Shown here one piece after another: positions 12,670-25,465 of a stretch of 64,000 nt of DNA. The notes under the pieces were generated by a model. It searched no databases and had not been told where the DNA came from. It saw only the letters and a list, made by a program, of their open reading frames with translations. The translations under genes were made by a program, and so were the position numbers. How positions within the stretch are numbered: the stretch's first letter is position 1; the number at the start of each line of letters is the position of its first letter. Origin of the DNA: Watersipora subatra (taxonomy: Eukaryota; Bryozoa; Gymnolaemata; Cheilostomatida; Watersiporidae); NCBI RefSeq assembly GCF_963576615.1, contig NC_088712.1:30223870-30287869 (forward strand), given 5' to 3'.

Positions 12670-13467
12670 TTAAACCATAACTGTCACGAACAACTTTTAT
12701 CGTATTTACTAGGCAATTCAGACACGCTGATTCCAATTTTGTAATCAAAATAAAGATTAGTCCACTAACTTTCAGAGTAATGAAGTCTTTTTTACAGCGT
12801 TTTAATATCGGTCTCGAAAACAACACGATCGGCATAACAAGCTCCGCCCATAAATACGTGGCGTAACCTAGCTTTTTACGAACAGCAGTTACGTAGGGAT
12901 GTTTAGACCGATTTAGAATAAGAGAGATGGGTGTTTTAAAATCCATTATTATCTAAATTCAGCCTTAAAAATAATATCAGTCTTTTCTGAAAGGTAGATG
13001 AGCTATTTAACATTGCATATTTAAAAAAGCGCGATAACAATGCTAGCTTGTGATAAAACCACGCTTTTTGAGCTCATTTTTCTCGGCGTCCAGCCCATTT
13101 AAACGTCATGTAACAAGCTACGAGCAATTTTAAATAGTTTATATACCTTTCATAAAAAACTTAAATTATTTTACAGGCTGGATTTAGATAATAATTGGTT
13201 TTAAGACACCCATCTCTATTATTCTAAATCGGACTAAACATTCCTAACTTCCGTTCCTGAAAAAGCTAGGTTTCGTCACATATTTATGGGCGGAGCTTGT
13301 AATGCCGACTGTGTTGTTTTCGAAACGAAAACTGAAACGCTTTAAAAAAGCCCAAATGACTTTGAAGATTAGTGGACTAATCTTTATTTTGAGTACCAAA
13401 TCGGAATTAGCGTGTCTGATTTACCTAGTAAATACGATAAAAATTGTTCGTGACAGTTATGGTTTAA
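12670..13467. mobile_element. TTAA-flanked foldback element, copy 3 (~798 bp)
   Basis: Same termini and orientation as copies 1 and 2, with TTAA at both boundaries. The left arm (minus) and right arm (plus) are both open across most of their length. Confidence 0.85.
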
Positions 13468-14676
13468 GGCATTACGAGAAAAGATTACACCACATGAGAA
13501 TCAAACTCAGATATTGCGTTTTGCAGCCAATCACACTACCAACTGAATACTACCAACACACTACATCACAGAATTATTGTGCACATAGTGGTTACACTCG
13601 ATAATATATCACAGGACGAGACAGTCAGTGTACTAGTACAAACAATTGTAGTTTTATAATTTTGCTCGGCCCACGTAACTAAGAGAGTGAATTGAAGGGT
13701 GGGTTCCAGGGTGCAGTTCAAAGAGCACTTAGTTAGGATCCCCAGGTAAGCTAATAACTCAGCCCGCCAGACAACCAATCTTATTTGACAGCTGGCCAAT
13801 TGCACAGACAAGTAGAGAGTCCGCATGATGGAGTGTGTTCAGGTTCCTCTCTACTTGAAATGCAGCTAGGAGTTGGCAAAATACTTGCTAGACAAGAAGA
13901 CGTAATCCAAACTCTGTTTCAGTCAGTCAAAGGGACCAAATGAAACACGCTTAGAGAATAAATCTTGCCTAGACTGAACTTTTGTTAGAAAACATCAGCT
14001 CATTACACCTGATGGTTTAGTAGCACAAAGCTTTCAAGCTGATCTGTGGCAGCTCGCACTTTCCAAGCTTCCTGTTGAAGCCACCCATGGCAGTTTATGC
14101 TTCCGCTGTCTTGCTTCAAATCAATTAAATTTATGGTAATGAAGGTGAGACAGCCATTAGTTCTGAATAGTCCAGGTGCAGCAAGTATTTTGAACTAATT
14201 TACACTCGTATGACACCTCTACTGAGAAAATGTACAAAAACAAGCTTAGGGGTAAATTCTTCACATGTATTGGCACGCAGTTGGAGAAGAGGTTTTTACT
14301 AACGGCTTTGTTGACAAACTCACAGACTAAATTTGTTGACACAAAATTGAATTGTTGTAAACAATGTTTCAGTGTTGAAAGATTATCAGTGAGGAGAATT
14401 TCCACTGGGTCGTCTCAGTCAAGTTTTCTAAGAAAAACAGGACCACAGGAAAGAATCGGTTGGATTAGCCATTGCATGAGAAGGATTTTGAGGCAAATTT
14501 CTTTGTGTTTCAGGCTTCACTAGAGTTAGATGTTATCAAAACATCGGTTTTTAATGACCAGTTTTTAACCTTTCTTCAAGGAGGCATTTTTATCAGCCCT
14601 GCACAAGCCCAATTCAGGACTATGTTTGTTTTGTAGCAGTTATGCTTGTCTTTTGAGTACAATTTGTGACAGAGTA
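13468..14676. other. Intergenic, no gene seen
   Basis: Frames of 82-100 codons on both strands overlap each other and have no domain. No convincing splice pairs. Confidence 0.45.
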
Positions 14677-14878
14677 AAGGTACGGCCACACGTAATGAAT
14701 TATTCGTTCATTCTGACCGAAATCACGAAATGAACAGAATTGTCTGAGATGTGCATGCACACCGAATTCGTCGATAAAACCCTTTTAATTGGCTTAACAG
14801 TCTTTTTAGCGAGCGTGATTCTAGCAGCTTTTGCAATTTATATAGTCCGAGGCAAATTAGTATTACGACAATTTGCCA

Positions 14879-14909
<31 letters not shown>

Positions 14910-15319
14910 AGCCATCTTATTTGATTGCGTCAAAGATGGCAACTCTTTCTACTACGAGAATTTGGTTGCTGTAAAAAACTATTATTATTCCAATAGAAAT
15001 TATTTGTAACCATGCTGTCCGAATAATAACAAACCAACAATGGCGCAATTAAGGCAGCTGCATCGTATGTACTGTGTTGAATTGCGCTGATACTTTTATT
15101 GTGTGTCGTGGTACGGATTTTGGAATATACCAATTGCAAAAGCTGCTAGAATCGTGCTCCTTGAAATAAAAAATTGTTTAGCCAATTAAAAGTGTTTTGT
15201 CGATGAATTCGGTGTGCATGCACAGCTCAGATAATTCTGTGATATTAGGCCGAATAAATCTGTGAATTTCGTGATTTCGGTCAGATTAACGGATAATTCG
15301 TTACCTGTGGCCGTACCTT
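14677..15319. mobile_element. MITE with AAGGTACGGCCACA termini (~640 bp)
   Basis: Left end AAGGTACGGCCACACG and right end TGTGGCCGTACCTT are inverted. Subterminal arms (TCTGACCGAAATCACG / CGTGATTTCGGTCAGA and CGAATTCGTCGATAAAAC / TTTGTCGATGAATTCG) are also inverted. It contains a (TTA)n run at 14880-14910. The flanks are not clean TTAA. It is related to the element at 21162. Confidence 0.75.
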
Positions 15320-15323
15320 ACGA

Positions 15324-15550
15324 GAGCGCCTAGTCTAGTGGCCTAGAAGGCCTGACCTATATGCAATATGTTAAGGCTCAATGCCCAAGAAAGATCACTG
15401 GTGGTAACAGGGATGACATTCAACCTTAAATTGCTCTCTGCAACTGGGTATGTCTCCAGTTGTTTAGCTTCCATTGTCACCAAACTCAGACATGTTCAGT
15501 GAAGTTTACAGAACACTGACCATGTATGTGCTATCGCCCTTTAAAAGTCT
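15324..15550 (+). repeat. tRNA-derived SINE-like element, second copy
   Basis: Head CGCCTAGTCTAGTGGCCTAG and body GGTAACAGGGATGACATTC ... CTCTGCAACTGGGTATG match the 765-1100 element. Box B is degraded. It directly abuts the right end of the 14677 MITE. Confidence 0.5.
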
Positions 15551-15621
15551 CATCATCATTGGGCTGCTCGAGCGTTGATGAGCAATTCTGTCCTATAGTG
15601 AGTGGTTCCGAGTGCATGCTC

Positions 15622-15978
15622 TGTACATGTGTAAGTGGTAGAAATATAAGCTCTGTACACTGGTAAGTGATACGATTACAAGCTCTGTACACTGTTAAGT
15701 GATACGATTACAGGCTCTGTACACTGGTAAGCGATACGATTACAAGCTCTGTACACTGGTAAGCAATACGATTACAAGCTCTCTACACTGGTTAGTGGTT
15801 CGATTACAAGCTCTGTACACTGGTAAGCGATACGATTACAAGCTCTGTACACTGGTAAGCGATACGATTACAAGCTCTCTACACTGGTAAGTGGTTCGAT
15901 TACAAGCTCTGTACACTGGTAAGTGATACGATTACAAGCTCTCTACACTGATAAGTGATACGATTACAAGCTCTGTAG
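15622..15978. repeat. 32-bp minisatellite, ~11 copies
   Basis: Unit about TCTGTACACTGGTAAGCGAT + ACGATTACAAGC. Variants GTGGTTCG and CTCTACAC alternate. Confidence 0.92.
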
Positions 15979-16018
15979 CTCTGATGCTTTATGTTTCCAG
16001 ATCATCTTAAACGTTGGC

Positions 16019-16065
16019 TGCCATCAATTAACAGGTAGTTTAAGAGTACCTGTTAATTGATGGCA
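16019..16065. other. Perfect 19-bp inverted repeat (hairpin), 9-nt loop
   Basis: TGCCATCAATTAACAGGTA (16019-16037) and TACCTGTTAATTGATGGCA (16047-16065) are exact complements. The sequence could form a cruciform or RNA hairpin. The stem is shorter than a usual animal miRNA precursor, and no transcript is evident. Confidence 0.8.
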
Positions 16066-16956
16066 ACTGCCCTCTCTAACATTCCTCAGCAGGATGTGGG
16101 AGTTGCTAAGACATGAGCTTCCCTCTTGCCAGTGACAACTGTCAGAACAAAGCGATCCGTTGAAAACTGAGCTCACTCCAGAGTGCAGTCGTCAAGGAAA
16201 CTGTACCATGACAATGGCAACAGCTGATAGGTGTGTGAACATAGTGAGATCCGACTGAAAGAATACTTATCATGGTGAGCTATAATCTTTGTGAGTAAAC
16301 ACCTGTCGGATAATATTCAAGTTGAGGCAGAAACAATATTTGAATTTGGAAGAGTTGAGACAATTGTTCTGTTAATGGGAATAAATATCTACAAAAATGC
16401 GCTCTGCGTTATGGCTATCTTTCTATGGCTATCTTATACTGCTTGCTGTCTTATTTATTTCATGCTTACTTAAGGGTCAAGGCCAAACTTTCATAGCCTA
16501 CTTACTAATATCGCTTTTGTATCAAGTTTGTTTAGCCACATCGATGGTCGCCGCATAAATATAACGAGCACAAGTTGTGTTTGTCACTGACTTGTAGTCG
16601 ACTTATTCGCTGTCACACCTCTTTGAACTCTTTCTAAAAAATTAGAGGCATAATGATACGACCAAACGGCGCCTGAAGCAAAATTTATGAAGTGCATGAA
16701 CCACCAAAGTTTGTAAGGAGCAACCGTAGAAGTCTGAACCAAACTTTAGAAATTAACATCGCTTTAACCATTTCTTGTTCTACTGTCATATAATTCAAAT
16801 GACAGCTGTAGAACAGGCAGGGGAGGGTTGTGCAACAACTGATTCATGAAAACACTCTTACAAGTCTAGCAACTATGCAGCATGAGTTAGTGTTACTTGG
16901 TTCTGTTTATTTCTTTTGATTTTCCTTTACTTATCTTGTAACTGAGCTGGTAGCTC

Positions 16957-19900
16957 ACATTACTGCTACACTGCTCCTACACTGCTCCTAAACTGCTCCT
17001 ACACTGCTCCTACATTACTCCTACATTACTCCTACACTACTCCTACATTACTCCTACATTACTCCTACATTACTCCTACATTACTACCACATTACTCCTA
17101 CATTACTACTACATTACTCCTACATTACTCCTACACTACTCGTACATTACTCCTACATTACTCCTACATTACTCCGACATTACTCCTACATTACTCCTAC
17201 ATTACTCCTACATTACTCCTACATTACTCCTACATTACTCCAACATTACTCCAACATTACTCCTACATTACTCCAACATTACTCCTACATTACTCCTACA
17301 TTACTCCTACATTACTCCAACATTACTCCTACATTACTCCTACATTACTCCTACATTACTCCTACATTACTCCTACATTACTCCTACACTACTCGTACAT
17401 TACTCCTACATTACTCCTACATTACTCCGACATTACTCCTACATTACTCCTACACTACTCCTACATTACTCCTACATTACTCCTACATTACTCCTACATC
17501 ACTCCTACATTACTCCTACATTACTACCACATTACTCCTACATTACTCCTACATTACTACCACATTACTCCTACATTACTACTACATTACTCCTACATTA
17601 CTTCTACATTACTCCTACACTACTCCTACATCACTCCTACATTACTCCTACATTACTCTTACATTACTCCTACATTACTCCTACATTACTCCTACATTAC
17701 TCCTACATTACTCCTACATTATTCCTACATTACTCCTACATTACTCCTACATTACTACCACATTACTCCTACATTACTACTACATTACTCCTACATTACT
17801 CGTACATTACTCCTACATTACTCCTACATTACTCCTACATCACTCCTACATTACTCCTACATTACTACCACATTACTCCTACATTACTACTACATTACTC
17901 CTACATTACTTCTACATTACTCCTACACTACTCCTACATCACTCCTACATTACTCCTACATTACTCTTACATTACTCCTACATTACTCCTACACTACTCC
18001 TACATTACTCCGACATTACTCCTACATTACTCCTACACTACTCGTACATTACTCCTACATTACTCCTACATTACTCCTACATCACTCCTACATTACTCCT
18101 ACATTACTACCACATTACTCCTACATTACTACTACATTACTCCTACATTACTTCTACATTACTCCTACACTACTCCTACATCACTCCTACATTACTCCTA
18201 CATTACTCTTACATTACTCCTACATTACTCCTACATTACTCCTACACTACTCGTACATTACTCCTACATTACTCCTACATTACTCCTACATCACTCCTAC
18301 ATTACTCCTACATTACTACCACATTACTCCTACATTACTACTACATTACTCCTACATTACTTCTACATTACTCTTACACTACTCCTACATCACTCCTACA
18401 TTACTCCTACATTACTCTTACATTACTCCTACATTACTTCTACACTACTCGTACATTACTCGTACATTACTCCTACATTACTCCGACATTACTCCTACAT
18501 TACTCCTACACTACTCGTACATTACTCCTACATTACTCCTACATTACTCCTACATCACTCCGACATTACTCCTACATTACTCCTACACTACTCGTACATT
18601 ACTCCTACATTACTCCTACATTACTCCGATATTACTCCTACATTACTCCTACACTACTCGTACATTACTCCTACATTACTCCTACATTACTCCTACATCA
18701 CTCCTACATTACTCCTACATTACTCCTACATTACTCCTACATTACTACCACATTACTCCTACATTACTACTACATTACTCCTACATTACTTCTACATTAC
18801 TCCTACACTACTCCTACATCACTCCTACATTACTCCTACATTACTCTTACATTACTCCTACATTACTCCTACACTACTCGTACATTACTCCTACATTACT
18901 CCTACATTACTCCTACATCACTCCTACATTACTCCTACATTACTACCACATTACTCCTACATTACTCCTACACTACTCCTACCTTACTCCTACATTACTC
19001 CTACATTACTCCTACATTACTCCTACATTACTCCTACATTACTCCTACATTACTCCTACACTACTCCTACATTACTCCTACATTACTCCTACATTACTCC
19101 TACATTACTCCTACATTACTCCTACATTACTCCTACATTACTCCTACATTACTCCTACATTACTCCTACATTACTCCTACATTACTCCTACACTACTCCT
19201 ACATTACTCCTACATTACTACCACATTACTCCTACATTACTACTACAATACTCCTACCTTACTCCTACATTACTCCTACATTACTCCTACCTTACTCCTA
19301 CATTACTCCTACACTACTCGTACATTACTCCTACATTACTACTACATTACTCCTACATTACTTCTACATTACTCCTACACTACTCCTACATCACTCCTAC
19401 ATTACTCCTACATTACTACCACACTACTCCTACATTACTCCTACATTACTCCTACATTACTCCTACATTACTCCTACACTGCTCCTACACTACTCCTACA
19501 TTACTCCTACACTACTCGTACATTACTCCTACATCACTCCTACATTACTCCTACATTACTCCTACATTACTCCTACATTACTACTACATTACTCCTACAT
19601 TACTCCTACATTACTCCTACACTACTCGTACATTACTCCTACCTTACTCCTACATTACTCCTACATTACTCCTACCTTACTCCTACATTACTCCTACATT
19701 ACTCCTACATTACTCCTACACTACTCGTACACTACTCCTACACTACTCCTACCTTACTCCTACATTACTCCTACATTACTCCTACATTACTCCTACATTA
19801 CTCCTACATTACTCCTACACTACTCCTACATTACTCCTACATTACTCCTACATTACTCCTACATTACTCCTACATTACTCCTAAACTGCTCCTACATTAC

Positions 19901-21036
19901 TCCTACACTACTCCTACATTACTCCTACATTACTACCACATTACTCCTACATCACTCCTACATCACTCCTACATTACTCCTACATTACTCTTACATTACT
20001 CCTACATTACTATCACACTGATCCTACATTACTCGTATATTACTCCTACATTACTCCTACATTACTCCTGCATTACTACTACATTACTCCTACCTTACTC
20101 CTACATTACTCCTACATTACTCCTACCTTACTCCTACATTACTCCTACACTACTCGTACATTACTCCTACATTACTACTACATTACTCCTACATTACTTC
20201 TACATTACTCCTACACTACTCCTACATCACTCCTACATTACTCCTACATTACTACCACACTACTCCTACATTACTCCTACATTACTCCTACATTACTCCT
20301 ACATTACTCCTACACTGCTCCTACACTACTCCTACATTACTGCTACACTACTCGTACATTACTCCTACATCACTCCTACATTACTCCTACATTACTCCTA
20401 CACTACTCCGACATCACTCCTACATTACTCCTACATTACTCCTACATTACTCCTACATTACTCCTACATTACTACCACATTACTCCTACATTACTCCTAC
20501 ACTACTCGTACATTACTCCGACATCACTCCTACATTACTCCTACCTTACTCCTACATTACTCCTACATTACTCCTACCTTACTCCTACATTACTCCTACA
20601 TTACTCCTACATTACTCCTACACTACTCGTACATTACTCCGACATCACTCCTACATTACTACTACATTACTCCGACATTACTCCTACATTACTCCTACAC
20701 TACTCGTACATTACTCCTACATCACTCCTACATTACTCCTACATTACTACCACATTACTTCTACATTACTCCTACATTACTCCTACATTACTCCTACACT
20801 ACTCGTACATTACTCCGACATTACTCCTACATTACTCCTACACTACTCGTACATTACTCCTACATCACTCCTACATTACTCCTACATTACTACCACATTA
20901 CTCCTACATCACTCCTACATCACTCCTACATTACTCCTACATTACTCTTACATTACTCCTACATTACTATCACACTGATCCTACATTACTCGTATATTAC
21001 TCCTACATTACTCCTACATTACTCCTGCATTACTAC
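16957..21036. repeat. 11-bp satellite, ~4.1 kb (~370 copies), with nested higher-order repeats
   Basis: Unit CTCCTACATTA with variants (CTACA, CATCA, CGTAC, TACCA, CTTAC, CTGCA). The 11-bp period cannot keep a frame, and no long open frame exists. Blocks of ~200-240 bp with the same variant order recur between about 17.5 and 19 kb, and longer ones around 19.2-21.0 kb. Confidence 0.97.
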
Positions 21037-21161
21037 AGATGGAGCTGATATGTGGTTACATTTCCTAATAAAGGCTGCCTCAGCCCAAAGCATTCAAGTA
21101 AATTAATATCGGCTTGTACTTGACCTCTGTCTTTTTAGCCATTGCTGGTCTGCTATCACCC

Positions 21162-21598
21162 TTAAGGTATGGCCACACGTGATGATTTTATTGTTGGTTC
21201 TGACCGAAATCACGAAATGAATAAAAAACACAGAATTATTCGGCTGAAATTCACAGAATTATCAGAGCTGTGCATGTACACCGAAATCGTCGATGAAACG
21301 CTTTAAATTGGTTGAACAAATTATTAGCGAGCAACGATTCTAGCAGCTTTTGCGATTGTTATAGTCCAAGACACATGACGCGACCCGCAAGAAAAATACT
21401 TACGCGATTTAACATAGTAAATACGATGCAACTGACTTGATTGCGCTAAAGATGGCAACTCTTTTTACTACGAAACTTTTGCTGCTAAAAATAAACTGTT
21501 ATTGTTAAAAAAGAAAAAAAAATTGTTTAAAAAGTAACTATTTGTAGCCATGATTGCCAGACCCAATGAAAAAACGTCACGTGTTGCCATACCTTTAA
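21162..21598. mobile_element. TTAA MITE related to the 14677 element (~437 bp)
   Basis: TTAA-AGGTATGGCCACACG style start and TGTTGCCATACCT-TTAA end, sharing the CTGACCGAAATCACGAAATG block with the element at 14677. TTAA is present at both ends. It lies just 3' of the 11-bp satellite. Confidence 0.75.
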
Positions 21599-22295
21599 CC
21601 AATGTTTATAGTTTACTCAAAGCCCAATATAACACAGGCAATTCCCCATTCGGTTTGCCGCAGTAGGCAGTGACATCTTCCAGGAATTTTCCAAAGCCTC
21701 ACATTTTTACTCTGTTTTTGGAATCTAATTTTGAAATCCCAGTTCAATATTTCATTTGGCATGGCTTAAATATAATGGGCAGTATTGGTGATAAAAATTG
21801 GCACCTCTCTGTTCATTGTGCTTAGTTAATGGAAGGTTTAATCTCGGCTAGTTCACCAGGCAGGGCAGGGTTGCGCAACAACTGACTCATGAAAACACTC
21901 TTACACTCATGAAACACTCTTACAAGTCTAGCAACTATGTCTTGTGTTAGATAGATGCAAACAGAGCTTGAGTTAGTGTTACTTGTTTCCTTAACATTTC
22001 ATTAAGTATTAAACCCTGAGTTATGAAGGATTGACTGGTGGTAGTACACAGACAACTTCACCTTTACCTTTACTCTGTGGTCGGATGATTGTACAATCAG
22101 CTACCTCTACTACTCTAAACCATGGATAATAATGAAGTGTATTCGTCCATTTTGTAAGAACTCCAGCTATAAATAGCATAAAAAATGGAAACAAACCTGG
22201 TTAATAACTGGCTTGCTCCTCACACAAAGTAACTTAATCATAAACAACAGTATGTACCAAATAATTCAAGCAATGCTGGCATCCATATAACTAAA

Positions 22296-22515
22296 TGCAT
22301 GCTCCTATCTTGATAATCCAATGTGGCCTCATATCCTGATAACCTTATGCAAGCTCATATCCTGATAAACCAATGCATGCCAATATTCTAATAACCCAAT
22401 GCATGCACATATCCTGATAACCCAATCCATGATCATATCTTAATAACTTGATGAGGTTGATGCACTCTTTTATCCTAATAATATAATCATGCTCCTAATA
22501 AACCTTTGCATGCTT
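22296..22515. repeat. Degenerate ~30-bp repeat (CAATGCATGC...TATCCTGATAA)
   Basis: About seven diverged units containing ATGCATG and CATATCCTGATAACC. The order is conserved but spacing varies by several bases. Confidence 0.6.
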
Positions 22516-22588
22516 TTATTCTATTAATTTCAAATTGTTTGTGGTTGTAGTTAGTAAGTATAGTTGACTTGTGAACAAGTGTGAAACA

Positions 22589-22691
22589 CACCATGAAACC
22601 TCTATTTGAGCGCTATGGCACTGTATTTATTAACCTTTCCCTTATAGTGGCATTCTATTAGAGGTGGTGTTCAAATAGAGGTTTTACGGTA
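22589..22691. mobile_element. Small MITE related to the 6409 unit (~103 bp)
   Basis: ACCATGAAACCTCTATTTGA at the left pairs with CAAATAGAGGTTTTACGGT at the right, with a short spacer sharing GGCACT/GGCATT words. The left TA has decayed to CA. Confidence 0.6.
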
Positions 22692-23934
22692 ATCATGTTA
22701 GAAGCATTCACAGTTATCACCAAATGTAATCTTTGAACCCGAGACTTTTAAATAGAAACTCGAAGAAATTGAGAAGAAACCTGTGGTTTGTAGTGTTTTT
22801 ATATTGTATTTAGGCAAATGTAATATGTTTTAGTGCTCCCTACTATGGCCACAAATGCTATTATAATCGGGCATTTTACGCTTATAGCTATGAACTGTTC
22901 AGACATACATGTACATTAAATCATAGTTTTGTGTTAACACCCAGAGAAAACTGCTTATGCACATTGATTTTAGATCATTACTACTGGCTATAGAATGTCG
23001 ATGATAAAAATCTGTGTTAGCTAAAAATTTACCTTCGATTAGAAAGATTTCAGCCATACACCTCAGGTCTCTCATGTCTCTCAGGTCTCTCAGGTTTCTC
23101 AGGACTCAGGAGACTCAGGTCACCCTGAGTGACCTTCAGCCATACACCCTGAGTGAGTTTACAAGTGACCCCTGAATGACCTTCAGTTGTACACCCTGAG
23201 TAAGTTTACAAGCTTCTTACAAGTTCTTAAAAGGTAAGTCATGTGAAAAATGGGCTGAAGTGAACTGCCATATTAAACTTGCCTTTCCTTTATCCTCAAA
23301 CTCTCTGATTCAGTGTCTACCAACATTTGCAAGTACTTGTATCATCTTATCACTGCATGACAAATTGCTACATACGTTGCTTATTAAAATATCACTTCAC
23401 TATCACTATTAAACTTAGAGAAGCGATTGACAAAAGGTGGCAAAGTGTCTCATTCACTGCGATCCATGCATCTAAATCACCAACGGAAAAAATTGCATAA
23501 AATCAATTAATAAAGTTTTTTCTCATGAGCTCTGCAGGCTTGAGATATGAGATATATGCAGTGAGACTTGTTTAGACATTATGTATACACAGCATAAGCT
23601 ACACATAGAAAGCTCATGTCCTGTATATCATACGCAATGACTGTGCATAATTGACTAATGACTAGATCTTGTACCGGCCAGCCAACACAACTATAGTAGA
23701 CACTGTTATTACATAAACCTCTTTTTACGTAAATTTCCACTTAATGTAAGGAATTCATATAAAGTTTTTGCTTCGAATAATGTAAAAAGTAAATAAATGT
23801 TCAAATAATGCCTCTATATAACGTTAAGCGTCAAATTCTCAAACATGTTATGAATAGCGAGAGTTTGGCTATTTAGCCCTATGAGTATTCATTTTCTTTC
23901 TCACTTCACTTGGGAGAGAAAACAAATCCATTTT

Positions 23935-24015
23935 CGTAACCTCTAAACCCAGGTTCGGACAGATGGACAGACAGACAGACAGGCAGACAGGCAGACACTG
24001 CACTCATTATAATGA
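23935..24015 (+). repeat. 3' fragment of the ACAGACGG SINE family
   Basis: CGTAACCTCTAAACCCAGG, then a (CAGA/CAGG)n run, then CTCATTATAATGAAA. This matches the body and tail order of the 62818 unit but lacks the tRNA-like head. Confidence 0.4.
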
Positions 24016-24193
24016 AAAAATATTTTTCTTTCACTTTATTTTAGGCATATACAATGTATTTTTTTTCCGTTTCAGCATAGTCCTTGCTGTAGAAAAAAAG
24101 GTACACAAATCAATTTAAACTGACATTAAAGGCTTCTAATTGTAAACTTACTGTAATCATGGACCATAAATCAAGTGAATGTGACAGGAATAC

Positions 24194-24772
24194 TACAGTT
24201 ACCCAATAATACTACAGTTACCCAGTAATACTACAGTTACCCAGTAATACTACAGTTACCCAGTAATACTACAGTTACCCAATAATACTACAGTTACCCA
24301 GTAATACTACAGTTACCCAGTAATACTACAGTTACCCAGTAATACTACAGTTACCCAGTAATACTACAGTTACCCAGTAATACTACAGTTACCCAATAAT
24401 ACTACAGTTACCCAGTAATACTACAGTTACCCAGTAATACTACAGTTACCCAATAATACTACAGTTACCCAGTAATACTACAGTTACCCAGTAATACTAC
24501 AGTTACCCAGTAATACTACAGTTACCCAGTAATACTACAGTTACCCAGTAATACTACAGTTACCCAGTAATACTACAGTTACCCAGTAATACTACAGTTA
24601 CCCAGTAATACTACAGTTACCCAGTAATACTACAGTTACCCAGTAATACTACAGTTACCCAGTAATACTACAGTTACCCAGTAATACTACAGTTACCCAG
24701 TAATACTACAGTTACCCAGTAATACTACAGTTACCCAGTAATACTACAGTTACCCAGTAATACTACAGTTAC
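24194..24772. repeat. 19-bp minisatellite, ~30 copies, nearly identical
   Basis: Unit CAGTTACCCAGTAATACTA. Only CCCAG/CCCAA variation is seen, mostly in the left half. The last ~300 bp are perfect, so expansion is recent. Confidence 0.96.
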
Positions 24773-24937
24773 GATACAGGCATTAAATTAAAGTGTTAAG
24801 TGTAGCTCCTTTTACGTTGAAGGGCCAAAGGGAGGAGTTTGGGAAGATCTTGAAAAAATGATGAAATTTGCATGTTTTATGGTTTGTGTAACGTAAAATT
24901 CCTATAACGTAAACATTTTTGGAATGGATTATTTACG

Positions 24938-25465
24938 GAGTCGGAGTGTCTACCGTATATATACATTGTAAGAGTGTCTACTGTACGTATATATACATTG
25001 TAAGAGTGTCTACTGTACGTATATATATACATTGTAAGAGTGTCTACTGTACGTATATATACATTGTAGGAGTGTCTACTGTACATATATATACATTGTA
25101 AGAGTGTCTACTGTACGTATATATATACATTGTAAGAGTGTCTACTGTACGTATATATATACATTGTAGGAGTGTCTACTGTACGTATATATATACATTG
25201 TAAGAGTGTCTACTGTACGTATATATATACATTGTAGGAGTGTCTACTGTACGTATATATATACATTGTAGGAGTGTCTACTGTACGTATATATATACAT
25301 TGTAGGAGTGTCTACTGTACGTATATATACATTGTAAGAGTGTCTACTGTACGTATATATATACATTGTAGGAGTGTCTACTGTACGTATATATACATTG
25401 TAGGAGTGTCTACTGCACGTATATATACATTGTAGGAGTGTCTACTGTACATATATACATTAATA
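24938..25465. repeat. 32/34-bp minisatellite with TATATA core
   Basis: Unit about AGAGTGTCTACTGTACGTAT + ATATATACATTGTA. Units alternate between four and five TA steps, so the length is 32 or 34. Confidence 0.95.

Larger units (their letters stand above)
21599..23934. other. Intergenic, repeats only
   Basis: Contains the 22296 repeat and the 22589 MITE, plus short CAGGTCTCT and ACCCTGAGTGA repeats at about 23063-23215. No gene seen. Confidence 0.5.
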
